Positions 7,263-15,796 are shown, counted from the stretch's first letter. The stretch is DNA of 18,992 nucleotides from JABHIE01 sp964584805 (GCA_964584805.1 CAZPAY010000025.1:1-18992); one strand, 5' to 3'. The notes: generated by a model not told the origin, from the letters alone. Program-made: numbers and translations.

Positions 7263-8507
7263 TTATTTTTCGTTTGGTTTCCAGCAACCCCGCGCGACGG
7301 CGGGTTGGAAATCGGCAAGTGCCGGGTCGAGCGGGTCAACTTCGCGACCCAATTCAGCGGCACGGTAAGCCGCCATCAAAAGGCGGACGACTTCCCGACC
7401 GTCTGTGAAGGTAAGCGCAGGCTTTTCGCCACGAAGGAAGGCTTGCACCATGTGTCGGTTTTCGCCGGCGTAACCGTATGCGCTTGCCTCGTCTGCGACG
7501 ATAGGCATCACGCCTTGCTCGGCGTTTTGTTTTTCAACAAGATCTTCCCCCTCGGCGCCGGAAACGCGGCGAGAGAAAAAAGCCTCGAGGCCCGTTTCAA
7601 GGGAATTGGCGCGCATCGAATATTCTGGGCCGAGCAATTCAAAACTCAATCGCAAACCTGCGCCCATATAGGACCAGGATGTCGTCGTTTCGGTTATCAC
7701 GGTATGTCCTTTTGCATCACGCCAAGTGACGACGGCATGCGCGTAATCTTCCGATGGTTTTTTATCGTAATCGACCTCTGGGCCATGCTCGTCTTTGAGT
7801 TGTTGGACATACGCTGGGCGTGTCCATTTCAAAGAGGCGATACTGGCGCTGACCGAAATAGGCGTGAGTGATTCGCGGTCTGCATCAGGGTCGGTTAGCA
7901 AAAACCGCGCCGTCTCAATCGAATGGCACATCATGTCATTCATAACCCCGCCACCTTGCAGCTCGCCCATCCAGAACCACGGTGAGTGAGGGCCACAATG
8001 TTCTTCGGCGGCGCGTGCCAAATAGGGTCGGCCCGTAACAGGTGCGGCGCGACGCCAAATCACCTCTTTACCACGCACGACCGTGGGTGAGAAAACTTGA
8101 TTCTCCAAATAACCCGTTGGCACGCCACACTCGTCGGCCACACGACAAAGTTCCTCGGCTTCGGCCAAATTGCGCGCAAGTGGTTTTTCACAAGCGATGC
8201 CGAGCAATGGAGTTTCGCGGCGAGCGTTGCCATCAACGATGGCTTGCATTACAGCAATGCGGGAATCATTCGGTGAATTAATCCAAATCGCATCAATCGA
8301 CGGGTCGGCGGCCATCTCTTCCACCGTTTCAAACGCGCGCGCGGCTCCTACGCCAAGCTCTTTGACAAGCTCGACTGATTTTTTCGCCGACGCCAAAGTG
8401 CGACTCGCCACACCGCCGACATGGCAATCGCGAACCTCAACCAAAGACTGAATATGGAAGTTAGTGTTAAAACCGGCACCAACAAAACCGATGGAAAGAG
8501 ACTTCAT
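7263..8507 (-). CDS. Cytosolic Gfo/Idh/MocA oxidoreductase
   Basis: 414 residues without a signal peptide. It begins directly with the Rossmann strand (LSIGFVGAGFNTNFH), so unlike its two operon relatives it should stay in the cytoplasm. WINSPNDSRIAVM and the intact EKP motif (107-109, IACEKPLARN) are typical of the family, and GGGVMNDMMCHSIE is the active-site Asp/His segment. It could reduce an imported 3-keto sugar back to the sugar, or oxidise a sugar delivered by the adjacent MFS permease. It lies 1 bp after the permease stop and 3 bp before the Tat-exported paralogue. The three Gfo/Idh proteins differ strongly from each other in the residues visible, so they are distinct subfamilies, not a recent tandem duplication. 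No Shine-Dalgarno is seen upstream. Confidence 0.93.
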   Translation of the reverse strand: MKSLSIGFVGAGFNTNFHIQSLVEVRDCHVGGVASRTLASAKKSVELVKELGVGAARAFETVEEMAADPSIDAIWINSPNDSRIAVMQAIVDGNARRETPLLGIACEKPLARNLAEAEELCRVADECGVPTGYLENQVFSPTVVRGKEVIWRRAAPVTGRPYLARAAEEHCGPHSPWFWMGELQGGGVMNDMMCHSIETARFLLTDPDADRESLTPISVSASIASLKWTRPAYVQQLKDEHGPEVDYDKKPSEDYAHAVVTWRDAKGHTVITETTTSWSYMGAGLRLSFELLGPEYSMRANSLETGLEAFFSRRVSGAEGEDLVEKQNAEQGVMPIVADEASAYGYAGENRHMVQAFLRGEKPALTFTDGREVVRLLMAAYRAAELGREVDPLDPALADFQPAVARGCWKPNEK

Positions 8508-8508
8508 C

Positions 8509-9816
8509 TTAAGAAAGGGGTGGGGATGATTTCTTTGGGTAGAACGCGAGCAACAGCGCCAAGCAAATCAGGGCTGCCCACATGGGGTAACTGAACAGCG
8601 CTTGGAAAGACAACTCATCATTTGTCGTTGCCCATTCCGCCGCGCCGGTTGCGATTTTTGATCCGACGATAATGCCGATGCCCACAATCACAAGATTAAA
8701 TAGCGATTGCGCACTCGCGCGCACATCGCCACTGGTTTCTTCGTCGACAATCATGAAGGCGACAAAAATGAAACAGCCAAAACACAAACCATGCAAAGCC
8801 ACGCCGGCCAAGACGCCAGTCAAGCCAACGGAATCTGAATAAGCGAAAAGCGCCATACGCCCCGCGTAAGCAAGCAAACCCATTGCCAATAAACTCTTGC
8901 GCGAAAACTGTTTCGCAAGCACGGGCATAAAAGCCAAAACAACAATTTCAGACATTTGACCCAGCGTCATTAAACCGCCGCCGCCAACCCCAAAGATTGC
9001 ATTTACAGAAGTCACAAAGCCTTCCGCCTGCGACTGTAGACCGCCAAGGAACCCAGCGGTATGCACAAAGTAAAACTGGTGAATGCAACTCACAGGAACG
9101 GCCAGCAAAAACAATGTAAGCAGAGGTTGTTTTTTTATCTCACCCATTGCCTCGGCAGTTGCGCTTTTCTTTTCGCCCTTGCTTGGCGGCGTGTGCGGCA
9201 GAGCCAAGCAAAACACCCCCATCAAGATGCCGAGGATGCCCGACAACTTAAATGCATCAGCCATGCCCGCAAACTGTGCGGCGGTTACGGCGGCATCCTC
9301 AACGCCAGCCGGTGTGTGAGAAAACATCAGCCATTGCCCAATTGCAATACCGGCGGCAATCCAGCCAACCGTGCCCCACACGCGCACTTTACCGAAATCG
9401 CGGTCGCGGTCAGGTAGATGATGAAAAGCCAACGAATTCGTCAGCGAAAGTGTCGGCGAATAAACCACCGAATAGACAAGCGAGAAAATCAAGAAGCTCG
9501 CATAAGTTTCAAGACTTGCCAATTGCCAAACAAGCACACCGCCCAGCACATGTGACAAAGCCAAAAACTTTTCGGTCGCAAACCAACGGTCGGCAATTTG
9601 CCCCGCGATAAACGGAGCCACAATCGCACCAATCGCACCAATCGCAAACATGTTGCCGACCTCGCCGGCAGACATCCCGCGATGCTGTGTTAGAAACGGC
9701 CAAAGCAGAGGCAGCCATGCACCCCAAATGGCGTATTGCAAAAACATCATTGCCGAGAGGCGAAAATTTAAGCCGCCACTCAGTGGCGCAATCACGGCGG
9801 TATCGTTTTGATTCAT
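8509..9816 (-). CDS. MFS permease of the nucleoside:H+ symporter (NupG-like) group
   Basis: 435 residues with about twelve hydrophobic segments and a short cytosolic N-terminus. LNFRLSAMMFLQYAIWGAWLPLLWPFL and VGNMFAIGAIGAIVAPFIAGQIADRWFATE match the NupG/XapB-like branch, in which the loop between the second and third helices carries the DRW/ATE signature. SLTNSLAFHHLPDRDRDFGKVRVWGTVGWI is the conserved central-loop region. In operons with Gfo/Idh and DUF1080 genes this group is usually taken to import sugars or sugar derivatives rather than nucleosides; this is an inference from context. The start overlaps the stop of the DUF1080 gene by one base (TAATG), so translation is coupled. It is expected in the cytoplasmic membrane, delivering substrate to the cytosolic Gfo/Idh encoded 1 bp downstream. 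Confidence 0.92.
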   Translation of the reverse strand: MNQNDTAVIAPLSGGLNFRLSAMMFLQYAIWGAWLPLLWPFLTQHRGMSAGEVGNMFAIGAIGAIVAPFIAGQIADRWFATEKFLALSHVLGGVLVWQLASLETYASFLIFSLVYSVVYSPTLSLTNSLAFHHLPDRDRDFGKVRVWGTVGWIAAGIAIGQWLMFSHTPAGVEDAAVTAAQFAGMADAFKLSGILGILMGVFCLALPHTPPSKGEKKSATAEAMGEIKKQPLLTLFLLAVPVSCIHQFYFVHTAGFLGGLQSQAEGFVTSVNAIFGVGGGGLMTLGQMSEIVVLAFMPVLAKQFSRKSLLAMGLLAYAGRMALFAYSDSVGLTGVLAGVALHGLCFGCFIFVAFMIVDEETSGDVRASAQSLFNLVIVGIGIIVGSKIATGAAEWATTNDELSFQALFSYPMWAALICLALLLAFYPKKSSPPLS

Positions 9817-10421
9817 TACAGCTCGCGCACTCGGATGTTGCGATAGCGCACGGGTGATGCATCATCGTGGTTTTGCATCCCGATGAAACCTTCTGCCGAG
9901 CGGTCGCCATCGTATTCATTTACCAACTCACTGTTGACATAGATTTTGTAATGCTGGCCTACCACGCGAATGATGTATTCATTCCACTCACCCGCTGGCT
10001 TAGTCGGAATATGCGTCGCCGCTTTAAAAGAATAAACCGACCCCGTGTTGTGTTTTTCTGGCGCCGTATCGCAAACCTGAATTTCATAACCTTGATGCAC
10101 TGCAACCCAAGGGTCATCGCCCGGGTTCGGGAAACGCACAAACACACCAGAATTATTCGCTGCGTCCTCAACCATCCACTCAAGCGTCAATTCAAAATCC
10201 TTGAACGACTTCCCGGCATACCAAACCATCCCCATTCCGCCCGTTGCTTTGAGCCCATTGTCGATGACAAATTCGCCTGGGCCGCACATTTTCCAGCCGT
10301 CAAGACTTGTGCCGTCGGAAAGCAAGATGTCTTTCGGTTGATGCGAATCGGCGGACTCGGGCAGAGGCATGTTGTTGCAAGACGCAATCAACAAAAGGAG
10401 GGGGAGGGCAATGCGAAACAT
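9816..10421 (-). CDS. DUF1080 / 3-keto-disaccharide hydrolase-family lipoprotein
   Basis: 201 residues: a lipoprotein signal (LLLLIASC, Cys15, good lipobox) followed by a single DUF1080 domain (PF06439), a jelly-roll related to LamG/concanavalin folds. Typical pieces are LLSDGTSLDGWKM near the start, DFELTLEWMVEDAANNSGVFVRFP, YEIQVCDT, GSVYSFKA, WNEYIIRVVGQHYKIYVNSELVNEYD, and the ending GFIGMQNHDDASPVRYRNIRVREL. Members have been shown in Bacteroides to cleave 3-keto-glycosides made by Gfo/Idh dehydrogenases. It would sit on a membrane facing the periplasm or outside. It is the first gene of a nine-gene operon, with a TATAAA hexamer 8 nt before its ATG and a divergent OPT gene 45 bp away. 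Its stop overlaps the permease start. Family assignment is strong; the exact glycoside is unknown. Confidence 0.93.
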   Translation of the reverse strand: MFRIALPLLLLIASCNNMPLPESADSHQPKDILLSDGTSLDGWKMCGPGEFVIDNGLKATGGMGMVWYAGKSFKDFELTLEWMVEDAANNSGVFVRFPNPGDDPWVAVHQGYEIQVCDTAPEKHNTGSVYSFKAATHIPTKPAGEWNEYIIRVVGQHYKIYVNSELVNEYDGDRSAEGFIGMQNHDDASPVRYRNIRVREL

Positions 10422-10466
10422 TGCACATCTTTATACACGCATTCCGCGCGCCGCTAGAGTTGCCGC
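10422..10466. promoter_or_regulatory. Overlapping divergent promoters for the operon and the OPT gene
   Basis: This 45-bp gap separates two divergent start codons. On the minus strand TATAAA (10435-10430) ends 8 nt before the DUF1080 ATG. On the plus strand TAGAGT (10455-10460) ends 6 nt before the OPT ATG. Neither has a good -35 box, and any -35 would fall over the other promoter, so binding of polymerase is likely to be mutually exclusive. No Shine-Dalgarno is seen for either gene. A plus-strand TATACA (10432-10437) is a second -10 candidate for the OPT gene that would give a short leader. Confidence 0.5.
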
Positions 10467-12503
10467 ATGCCACTGTTCCAAAAAGCTCCACAAACCCGCG
10501 AAGAAGCGGAGGCGGTCAAGCCGCTCGACATTGCCCCCGACCAAGTCCTCGATATGGACGAGGGCGAATGGTATGAAAAAATCTACCGCGGCGATGACAC
10601 CCCGCAACTCACGATTCGAGCCACCATCATGGGCTCGGTTTTGGGTTTCTTGCTGGCCTTCACCAACCTCTACATCGGCCTAAAAACTGGCTGGGGGCTG
10701 GGCGTCGCCATCACGGCGTGCATTTTGAGCTACAGCGTCTGGAACCTCTTCCTCAAGGCCGGCATCGCAAAAACACCGATGACGATTCTCGAAAACAACT
10801 GCATGCAATCGACCGCCAGCTCCGCGGGTTACTCGACCGGCGGCACCATGGTTTCGGCGATCGCGGCTCTGCTCATATTGTCGGCGACACCCGAAAACCC
10901 CGGTGGTGAGCACATCGAGACCATCGTCCTCGTCGCATGGACGGCATTCTTGGCGGCGTTCGGTACGGTTTTGGCGATTCCCATGAAGCGGAACATGATC
11001 AACAAAGAAAAGTTGAAGTTCCCTTCCGGCACAGCGGCAGCCGTTACGCTGCAAAGTCTTTACTCAGAAGGGGTTGAGGCTATCAAAAAAGCCAAGGCGC
11101 TTTCTACCGCGGCACTGATTGGCGCCATTTTCCCGCTTTTGATTGAGTTGAAAATCCTATCCACACAAGTCAAAGACGCCACAACGGGGGCGATGTCCAC
11201 CGTCCGCGATGCGCTTTTGCCTGCTGAGCTGCATATTTTCGACTGGTTCAGCGCCCCCGGCACGCACATCGTCGAGGGGGAAACGGTCAAATACAAGCCG
11301 TCAGACTGGACTTTGGCCTGGGATGTCAACCCCGTCATGATCGCCGCCGGTGCGCTAGTCGGCATGCGCGTCGCAATTTACATGCTCATCGGCGGGCTTG
11401 TCTTAATTTACGGCCTCGGCGAAGTTGCGATGCTCGCCGAATGGGTCAACCTTGAGGGCGAAACGGTCAACGCCGTCACCAAACCCTGGAAGGCCTGGAA
11501 AGAAATCGGCCTCTGGACGGGCGTCCCGATCATGTTGAGCTATGGCTTGCTGCAATTCGCGATGCAATGGAAAACCATCGTGCGCGCGATTTCAGGCATC
11601 TTCAGCGGCGGCAACAACGAAAAAACACGACACGAAGAGCTTGTTCAGGCAACCGAAGTTCCGTTCCGATGGTTCGGCATTGGCTTGACGCTTTCGGCCA
11701 CCGCCCTGCTCTGGACAGCCAACAGCTATTTCGACATCCCCTATCATTACGGTGCACTCGCGATTGGCATGACCTTCTTCCTCGCGCTCGTGGCTTGTCG
11801 CGCGACCGGCGAATCCGACATCACTCCCGTTGGCGCAATGGGCAAAATCATGCAGCTGACTTTTGGCACGCTGATTCCAAGTGGCACAGCCAACCTCATG
11901 TCGGCATCCATCACCGCCAACGGCGCGGGTTGCTCCGCTGACCTGCTCAACGATCTCAAATCGGGCTATCTGCTTGGCGCCAACCCTCGGCGGCAATTCG
12001 TTGCCCAGATGATGGGGATTTTGGCGGGTACTGCCGCCACCGTCACGGGTTTTTACCTGCTCGTCCCTGACGCCACCGTGCTCACGGGCATGGATTTGCC
12101 GGGTGGCGGCCACACCGCGCCCGTCTTCCCCGCGCCTGCGGCTCAAGCTTGGAAGGCCGTCGCCGAAGTGATGACCAAGGGGGGCTTTGCGGCCATGCAC
12201 CCCATGCATGTCACGGCAGTCATGTGGGGCCTCGGCATTGGCGCGCTCACGCTACTCCTCGAAACCATCCTGCCTAAGAAAAAGGCGTGGTTGCCGTCCG
12301 CCACGGGATTGGGGCTCGGCCTCATTTTGCCCTTTCAATACCCACTCTCAATGTTTGTCGGCGCGGCCGCAGCTTGGTGGTGGAACAAGAAAGACGAAAA
12401 GCACGCCAGCAACTTTCTTGTTCCGGTAGCTGCTGGCCTGATTGCGGGCATCTCAATCATGGGCGTGATTGTCGCCATGGTCAACAACACCCTGTTGGGC
12501 TAA
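10467..12503 (+). CDS. OPT-family (oligopeptide/metal-chelate) transporter
   Basis: 678 residues, the usual size for bacterial OPT proteins. After about 45 polar residues it runs through many hydrophobic segments. Characteristic blocks are LTIRATIMGSVLGFLLAFTNLYIGLKTGWG, NNCMQSTASSAGYSTGG, the cytosolic-side FPSGTAAAVTLQSLYSEG, GESDITPVGAMGKIMQLTFG and, near the end, MHPMHVTAVMWGLGIGALTLLLE. OPT proteins move oligopeptides or metal-chelate complexes into the cell with protons across the cytoplasmic membrane; the substrate cannot be told here. It is transcribed alone, away from the sugar operon, and its stop is followed by a hairpin. The ATG at 10467 lies 6 nt after a -10-like TAGAGT, hinting at a leaderless message; no Shine-Dalgarno is present. 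Family assignment is strong. Confidence 0.93.
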   Translation: MPLFQKAPQTREEAEAVKPLDIAPDQVLDMDEGEWYEKIYRGDDTPQLTIRATIMGSVLGFLLAFTNLYIGLKTGWGLGVAITACILSYSVWNLFLKAGIAKTPMTILENNCMQSTASSAGYSTGGTMVSAIAALLILSATPENPGGEHIETIVLVAWTAFLAAFGTVLAIPMKRNMINKEKLKFPSGTAAAVTLQSLYSEGVEAIKKAKALSTAALIGAIFPLLIELKILSTQVKDATTGAMSTVRDALLPAELHIFDWFSAPGTHIVEGETVKYKPSDWTLAWDVNPVMIAAGALVGMRVAIYMLIGGLVLIYGLGEVAMLAEWVNLEGETVNAVTKPWKAWKEIGLWTGVPIMLSYGLLQFAMQWKTIVRAISGIFSGGNNEKTRHEELVQATEVPFRWFGIGLTLSATALLWTANSYFDIPYHYGALAIGMTFFLALVACRATGESDITPVGAMGKIMQLTFGTLIPSGTANLMSASITANGAGCSADLLNDLKSGYLLGANPRRQFVAQMMGILAGTAATVTGFYLLVPDATVLTGMDLPGGGHTAPVFPAPAAQAWKAVAEVMTKGGFAAMHPMHVTAVMWGLGIGALTLLLETILPKKKAWLPSATGLGLGLILPFQYPLSMFVGAAAAWWWNKKDEKHASNFLVPVAAGLIAGISIMGVIVAMVNNTLLG

Positions 12504-12515
12504 ACGCGAAAGAAA

Positions 12516-12535
12516 GGGCCGCTCAAAGTCGGCCC
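12516..12535. terminator. Hairpin between convergent genes, possible bidirectional terminator
   Basis: GGGCCG (12516-12521) pairs exactly with CGGCCC (12530-12535) around an 8-nt loop. It lies between the OPT stop (12503) and the cytochrome stop (12543), as expected of a shared terminator. Read on the minus strand it is followed by CTTTCTTT, a weak U-rich tail; on the plus strand there is no T run. It is therefore a better terminator for the cytochrome gene. Confidence 0.45.
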
Positions 12536-12542
12536 AGCGGCG

Positions 12543-12989
12543 TTACTTGCCGAACGACCGCACCTTCGCGACGAGTGCCTTCACGACCTCGGGCTTGTCT
12601 TTGAGGTCGGGGTTTGGAGGCATCGTTGGGCTTTTGCCCATTGCCGCCCCACCTTTAAGGATGATTTCAGCGAGATACTCATCGGTCACGGACGCTTGCC
12701 AGGCCTTGTCGGCATAACTCTGCGGTTTTGGATTGAGAGCAGCAGCGCCGGCACCATCACCGAGACCGGTCGCACCGTGGCAAACAACACAGAGACTTGC
12801 GAATTTAACATCTGCCGCAAGGATGGCATCCGCCGAAAGGCCGGCTGGCTTTTCAGCAACTGGAGCCGCTGAGGAATCGGCAACAGGCTCTTCGCCACCG
12901 GCACAAGACATCAACCCGGCGCATGCGACCAAGGTCAATGAAAAAAGAGGGGTCTTAGACATGTTCATGAGGGCAAAATAGTACACCAT
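12543..12989 (-). CDS. Mono-haem c-type cytochrome lipoprotein
   Basis: 148 residues from the ATG at 12989. The signal peptide ends in a good lipobox (GLMSC, Cys29), followed by a Glu/Ala/Pro-rich linker and a class I cytochrome c domain with one CVVCH haem site (residues 67-71). The likely distal ligand is Met123 in SPTMPPNPDL. GATGLGDGAGAAALNPKPQSY is the usual loop after the haem site. The start at 12989 is preferred because AAGG lies 5 nt upstream and a TAGAAA hexamer 8 nt upstream; ATGs at 12968 and 12962 would give more ordinary signal peptides and remain possible. It should sit in the periplasm, anchored to a membrane, carrying electrons. It is divergent from sdhCAB, but no direct partnership is shown. 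Confidence 0.88.
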   Translation of the reverse strand: MVYYFALMNMSKTPLFSLTLVACAGLMSCAGGEEPVADSSAAPVAEKPAGLSADAILAADVKFASLCVVCHGATGLGDGAGAAALNPKPQSYADKAWQASVTDEYLAEIILKGGAAMGKSPTMPPNPDLKDKPEVVKALVAKVRSFGK

Positions 12990-13149
12990 TTGCACCTTTT
13001 CTACGGTTGAGTTTTTCCCCCTACGATTTATCACAACCCCTTGAAGGCAACAAGCATGCGCAACTCTCGCACCGCTATCCTTTGCCCTCGCCCTGACAGT
13101 TAAACCCCACCGCAACTGTCGCAACCCTGACCCTTAATCCAGAGAACAG
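12990..13149. promoter_or_regulatory. Intergenic region between cytochrome c and sdhC, divergent promoters
   Basis: 160 bp without a gene. On the minus strand TAGAAA (13003-12998) lies 8 nt before the cytochrome ATG. On the plus strand TTAATC (13134-13139) is a weak -10 candidate about 10 nt before the sdhC ATG, and an imperfect purine-rich AGAGAACAG directly precedes that ATG. No clear operator or -35 box was recognised. Confidence 0.35.
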
Positions 13150-13824
13150 ATGAGTCTCCCTCGTCTCCTGAAGTCTTCCATCGGAGCGAAGACCCTCATG
13201 GCCATCACAGGCATCATGCTGATGCTGTTTGTGCTTGGTCACATGTTGGGCAACCTCCAAATTTTCCTCGGTGCTGAACAGCTCAATAAATATGCCAACG
13301 CCCTGCAAGGTTTAGGCAATGCACTTTGGGTCATTCGCGGCGGTTTGCTTGTGATTTTGCTCGCCCACCTTGGTGCGGCTCTGCAGGTCACGCGACTCAA
13401 CCGCGCCGCGCGCCCCGTGCCTTATCAGCACGAGCTTGATTATCAGACCACAACATTTGCGTCGCGCACGATGATGTTTACAGGCGGCATCATCATCGCG
13501 TTTGTGATTTATCACATTTTGCATTTCACGGTTGTGACCGATGAGGCACTCGTTGCCATCAAGGGTCATCACGGTGATCTCAAGGTTTACGAAATGGTCG
13601 TCGCAGGTTTCAGCAACATCATCGTCAGCCTCGTCTACATCGTCGCCAACATTTTGCTTGGCGTCCACCTCACACACGGCGTGAAGTCATTGTTCCAAAC
13701 TTTGAATTTACGCACCGAGAGTAACGCAAACTGCCTTGAAAATTTAAGTAAGGGTTTCGGCGTGCTCGTCATCATTGGTAACTGCTCAATTCCGGTTGCC
13801 GTCCTCATGGGTATTTTAAGCTAG
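13150..13824 (+). CDS. sdhC: Succinate dehydrogenase/fumarate reductase cytochrome b subunit
   Basis: 224 residues with about five hydrophobic helices, matching the single-subunit di-haem b558 anchor of B-type complex II. The N-terminus SSIGAKTLMAITGIMLMLFVLGHMLGN is characteristic of the family, with candidate haem ligands His31, His73, His122, and His173 or His176 within the helices. This subunit anchors SdhAB to the cytoplasmic membrane and exchanges electrons with quinone, usually menaquinone in B-type enzymes. It is the first gene of sdhCAB; sdhA begins 10 bp after its stop with AGAGG upstream of the ATG. The B-type arrangement is typical of Bacteroidota, Planctomycetota, Verrucomicrobiota and some delta-proteobacteria. 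Confident call. Confidence 0.94.
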   Translation: MSLPRLLKSSIGAKTLMAITGIMLMLFVLGHMLGNLQIFLGAEQLNKYANALQGLGNALWVIRGGLLVILLAHLGAALQVTRLNRAARPVPYQHELDYQTTTFASRTMMFTGGIIIAFVIYHILHFTVVTDEALVAIKGHHGDLKVYEMVVAGFSNIIVSLVYIVANILLGVHLTHGVKSLFQTLNLRTESNANCLENLSKGFGVLVIIGNCSIPVAVLMGILS

Positions 13825-13834
13825 AGGTTTTATC

Positions 13835-15781
13835 ATGAAATTTGACGCAAAAATTCCAGAAGGGCCACTCAAAGAAAAGTGGACGAAAGCCAAGTTTGAC
13901 CTCAAGCTTGTTAACCCGGCTAACCGTCGCAAGTACAAAATCATCGTGGTCGGCTCTGGCCTCGCGGGCGGCTCGGCTGCCTCGACACTCGCCGAGCAGG
14001 GCTTCGATGTGCACTGCTTCTTCTATCAGGACAGCCCCCGTCGCGCGCACTCGATTGCCGCGCAGGGTGGCATCAACGCCGCGAAGAATTACCCCAACGA
14101 TGGTGATTCGATTTGGCGCCTGTTTTACGACACCGTAAAAGGTGGCGATTACCGTAGCCGCGAGGCCAATGTTTATCGCCTCGCAGAGGTCTCTAATGCC
14201 ATCATTGACCAGTGTGTCGCACAGGGCGTTCCTTTTGCGCGCGAATATGGCGGCCAACTTGACAACCGCTCTTTCGGCGGCGCTCAAGTGAGTCGTACTT
14301 TTTACGCGCGCGGTCAAACGGGTCAGCAGTTGTTGTTGGGCGCATACTCGTCTTACAACCGGCAGGTCGACAAAGGCACGCTCAAGTCTTACCCACGCAC
14401 CGAGATGCTCGACATCGTTAAGGTCGACGGCCACGCGCGCGGAATTATCACGCGCAACTTGGTCACGGGCGAGATTGAAAAGCACGCCGCCGATGTCGTC
14501 CTTGTGGCGACGGGTGGTTACGGAAATGTGTTCTTCCTCTCCACTAACGCGATGGGCTGCAACGCAACTGCCGCATGGCGCGCGCACCGTAAGGGTGCTG
14601 GCTTTGCAAACCCTTGCTTTACGCAGATTCACCCGACTTGCATTCCTAAGGCGAGCGGTCACCAAAGTAAGTTGACTTTGATGTCTGAGTCTTTGCGTAA
14701 CGATGGTCGCGTTTGGGTGCCGAAAAAGGCGGGTGATGATCGCAAGCCTAATGACATCCCTGAAGACGAGCGCGATTACTACCTCGAGCGTCGCTACCCA
14801 AGCTTTGGCAACTTGGTACCTCGCGATGTTGCGTCGCGTGCGGCCAAAGAGCGTTGTGATGCCGGTCACGGTGTCGGCCCCGACATGGGCGACGGTGAGC
14901 AGAAAAACGCCGTCTATCTTGATTTTGCTGAGGCCATTGAGCGCTTGGGCAAAGATGTGGTCGAGGCACGCTACGGCAACCTCTTCCAGATGTACGAGAT
15001 GATTAACGACGAAAACCCATATGAGGTGCCGATGCGGATTTTCCCTGCTGTGCACTACACGATGGGCGGCTTGTGGGTTGACTACAACCTTGAATCGAAT
15101 ATCCCTGGGCTGTTTGTGCTCGGTGAGGCTAACTTCTCGGATCACGGCGCAAACCGACTTGGCGCGAGTGCGCTGATGCAAGGTGTGGCCGATGGTTACT
15201 TCGTGACTTCAGCGACCGTGCCAGATTATCTTGCGCGCGAAGCTTCAATGAACCCCGAAGATAAAGTCACGACCGACAACCCCGCTTTTGCAGAAGCCGA
15301 AGCCGCTCTTAAAGCACGCATCGACAAGATGCTGGCCATCAAGGGTGAGCGCACGGTAGATAGCATCCACAAAGAGCTTGGTGAAATCATGCAAGATTAC
15401 TGTGGCATGGATCGCGACCGTGCGGGTTTGGAAAAGGCGTTAAAACTGATTCCTGCTCTGCGCAACGAGTTCTGGACAAATGTCAAAGTGCTTGGCGAAA
15501 ACGAGTCTTACAACACCTCCCTTGAGAAAGCTGGCCGCGTGGCTGACTTCCTTGAGCTGGCTGAGTTAATGTGCCTCGACGCATTGGCCCGCGAAGAATC
15601 TTGCGGTGGCCACTGTCGCGCCGAACACGAAACGCCTGAGGGCGAGGCCAAGCGCGATGATGAGGCTTTCACTCATGTCGCTGTTTGGGAATTCCAAGGT
15701 GACAAAGATGTCGCCTGGGAGCGCCATCAAGAAGAGCTGGTATATGAAAATGTCAAGCTCACAACCCGTAGTTACAAGTAG
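13835..15781 (+). CDS. sdhA: Succinate dehydrogenase/fumarate reductase flavoprotein subunit
   Basis: 648 residues, typical of the B-type (Bacillus-like) flavoprotein. The FAD-binding dinucleotide motif IIVVGSGLAGGSAA is at residues 36-49, and RAHSIAAQGGINAA carries His72, the covalent FAD attachment site. YGGQLDNRSFGGAQVSRTFYARGQTG, VLVATGGYGNVFFLSTNAMG, HPTCIP, PRDVASRAAKE and the substrate-binding VHYTMGGLWVDY follow, then GLFVLGEANFSDHGANRLGASALMQ. It oxidises succinate to fumarate in the citric acid cycle, or the reverse, at the cytoplasmic face of the membrane. A Shine-Dalgarno-like AGAGG precedes the ATG. Long open frames on the opposite strand are base-composition shadows. Nothing is missing from the catalytic set. 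Confidence 0.96.
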   Translation: MKFDAKIPEGPLKEKWTKAKFDLKLVNPANRRKYKIIVVGSGLAGGSAASTLAEQGFDVHCFFYQDSPRRAHSIAAQGGINAAKNYPNDGDSIWRLFYDTVKGGDYRSREANVYRLAEVSNAIIDQCVAQGVPFAREYGGQLDNRSFGGAQVSRTFYARGQTGQQLLLGAYSSYNRQVDKGTLKSYPRTEMLDIVKVDGHARGIITRNLVTGEIEKHAADVVLVATGGYGNVFFLSTNAMGCNATAAWRAHRKGAGFANPCFTQIHPTCIPKASGHQSKLTLMSESLRNDGRVWVPKKAGDDRKPNDIPEDERDYYLERRYPSFGNLVPRDVASRAAKERCDAGHGVGPDMGDGEQKNAVYLDFAEAIERLGKDVVEARYGNLFQMYEMINDENPYEVPMRIFPAVHYTMGGLWVDYNLESNIPGLFVLGEANFSDHGANRLGASALMQGVADGYFVTSATVPDYLAREASMNPEDKVTTDNPAFAEAEAALKARIDKMLAIKGERTVDSIHKELGEIMQDYCGMDRDRAGLEKALKLIPALRNEFWTNVKVLGENESYNTSLEKAGRVADFLELAELMCLDALAREESCGGHCRAEHETPEGEAKRDDEAFTHVAVWEFQGDKDVAWERHQEELVYENVKLTTRSYK

Positions 15782-15796
15782 CCCAGGAGAAAAACG

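Noticed and set aside
6978..7871. A 297-codon plus-strand frame across two Gfo/Idh genes
   Set aside because: It crosses the junction of two clearly coding minus-strand genes and its product resembles no family.
13805..15181. A 458-codon open frame on the minus strand antisense to sdhA
   Set aside because: It lies entirely opposite a well-conserved sdhA (and the sdhC end), shows no recognisable domain, and is explained by the codon bias of sdhA.
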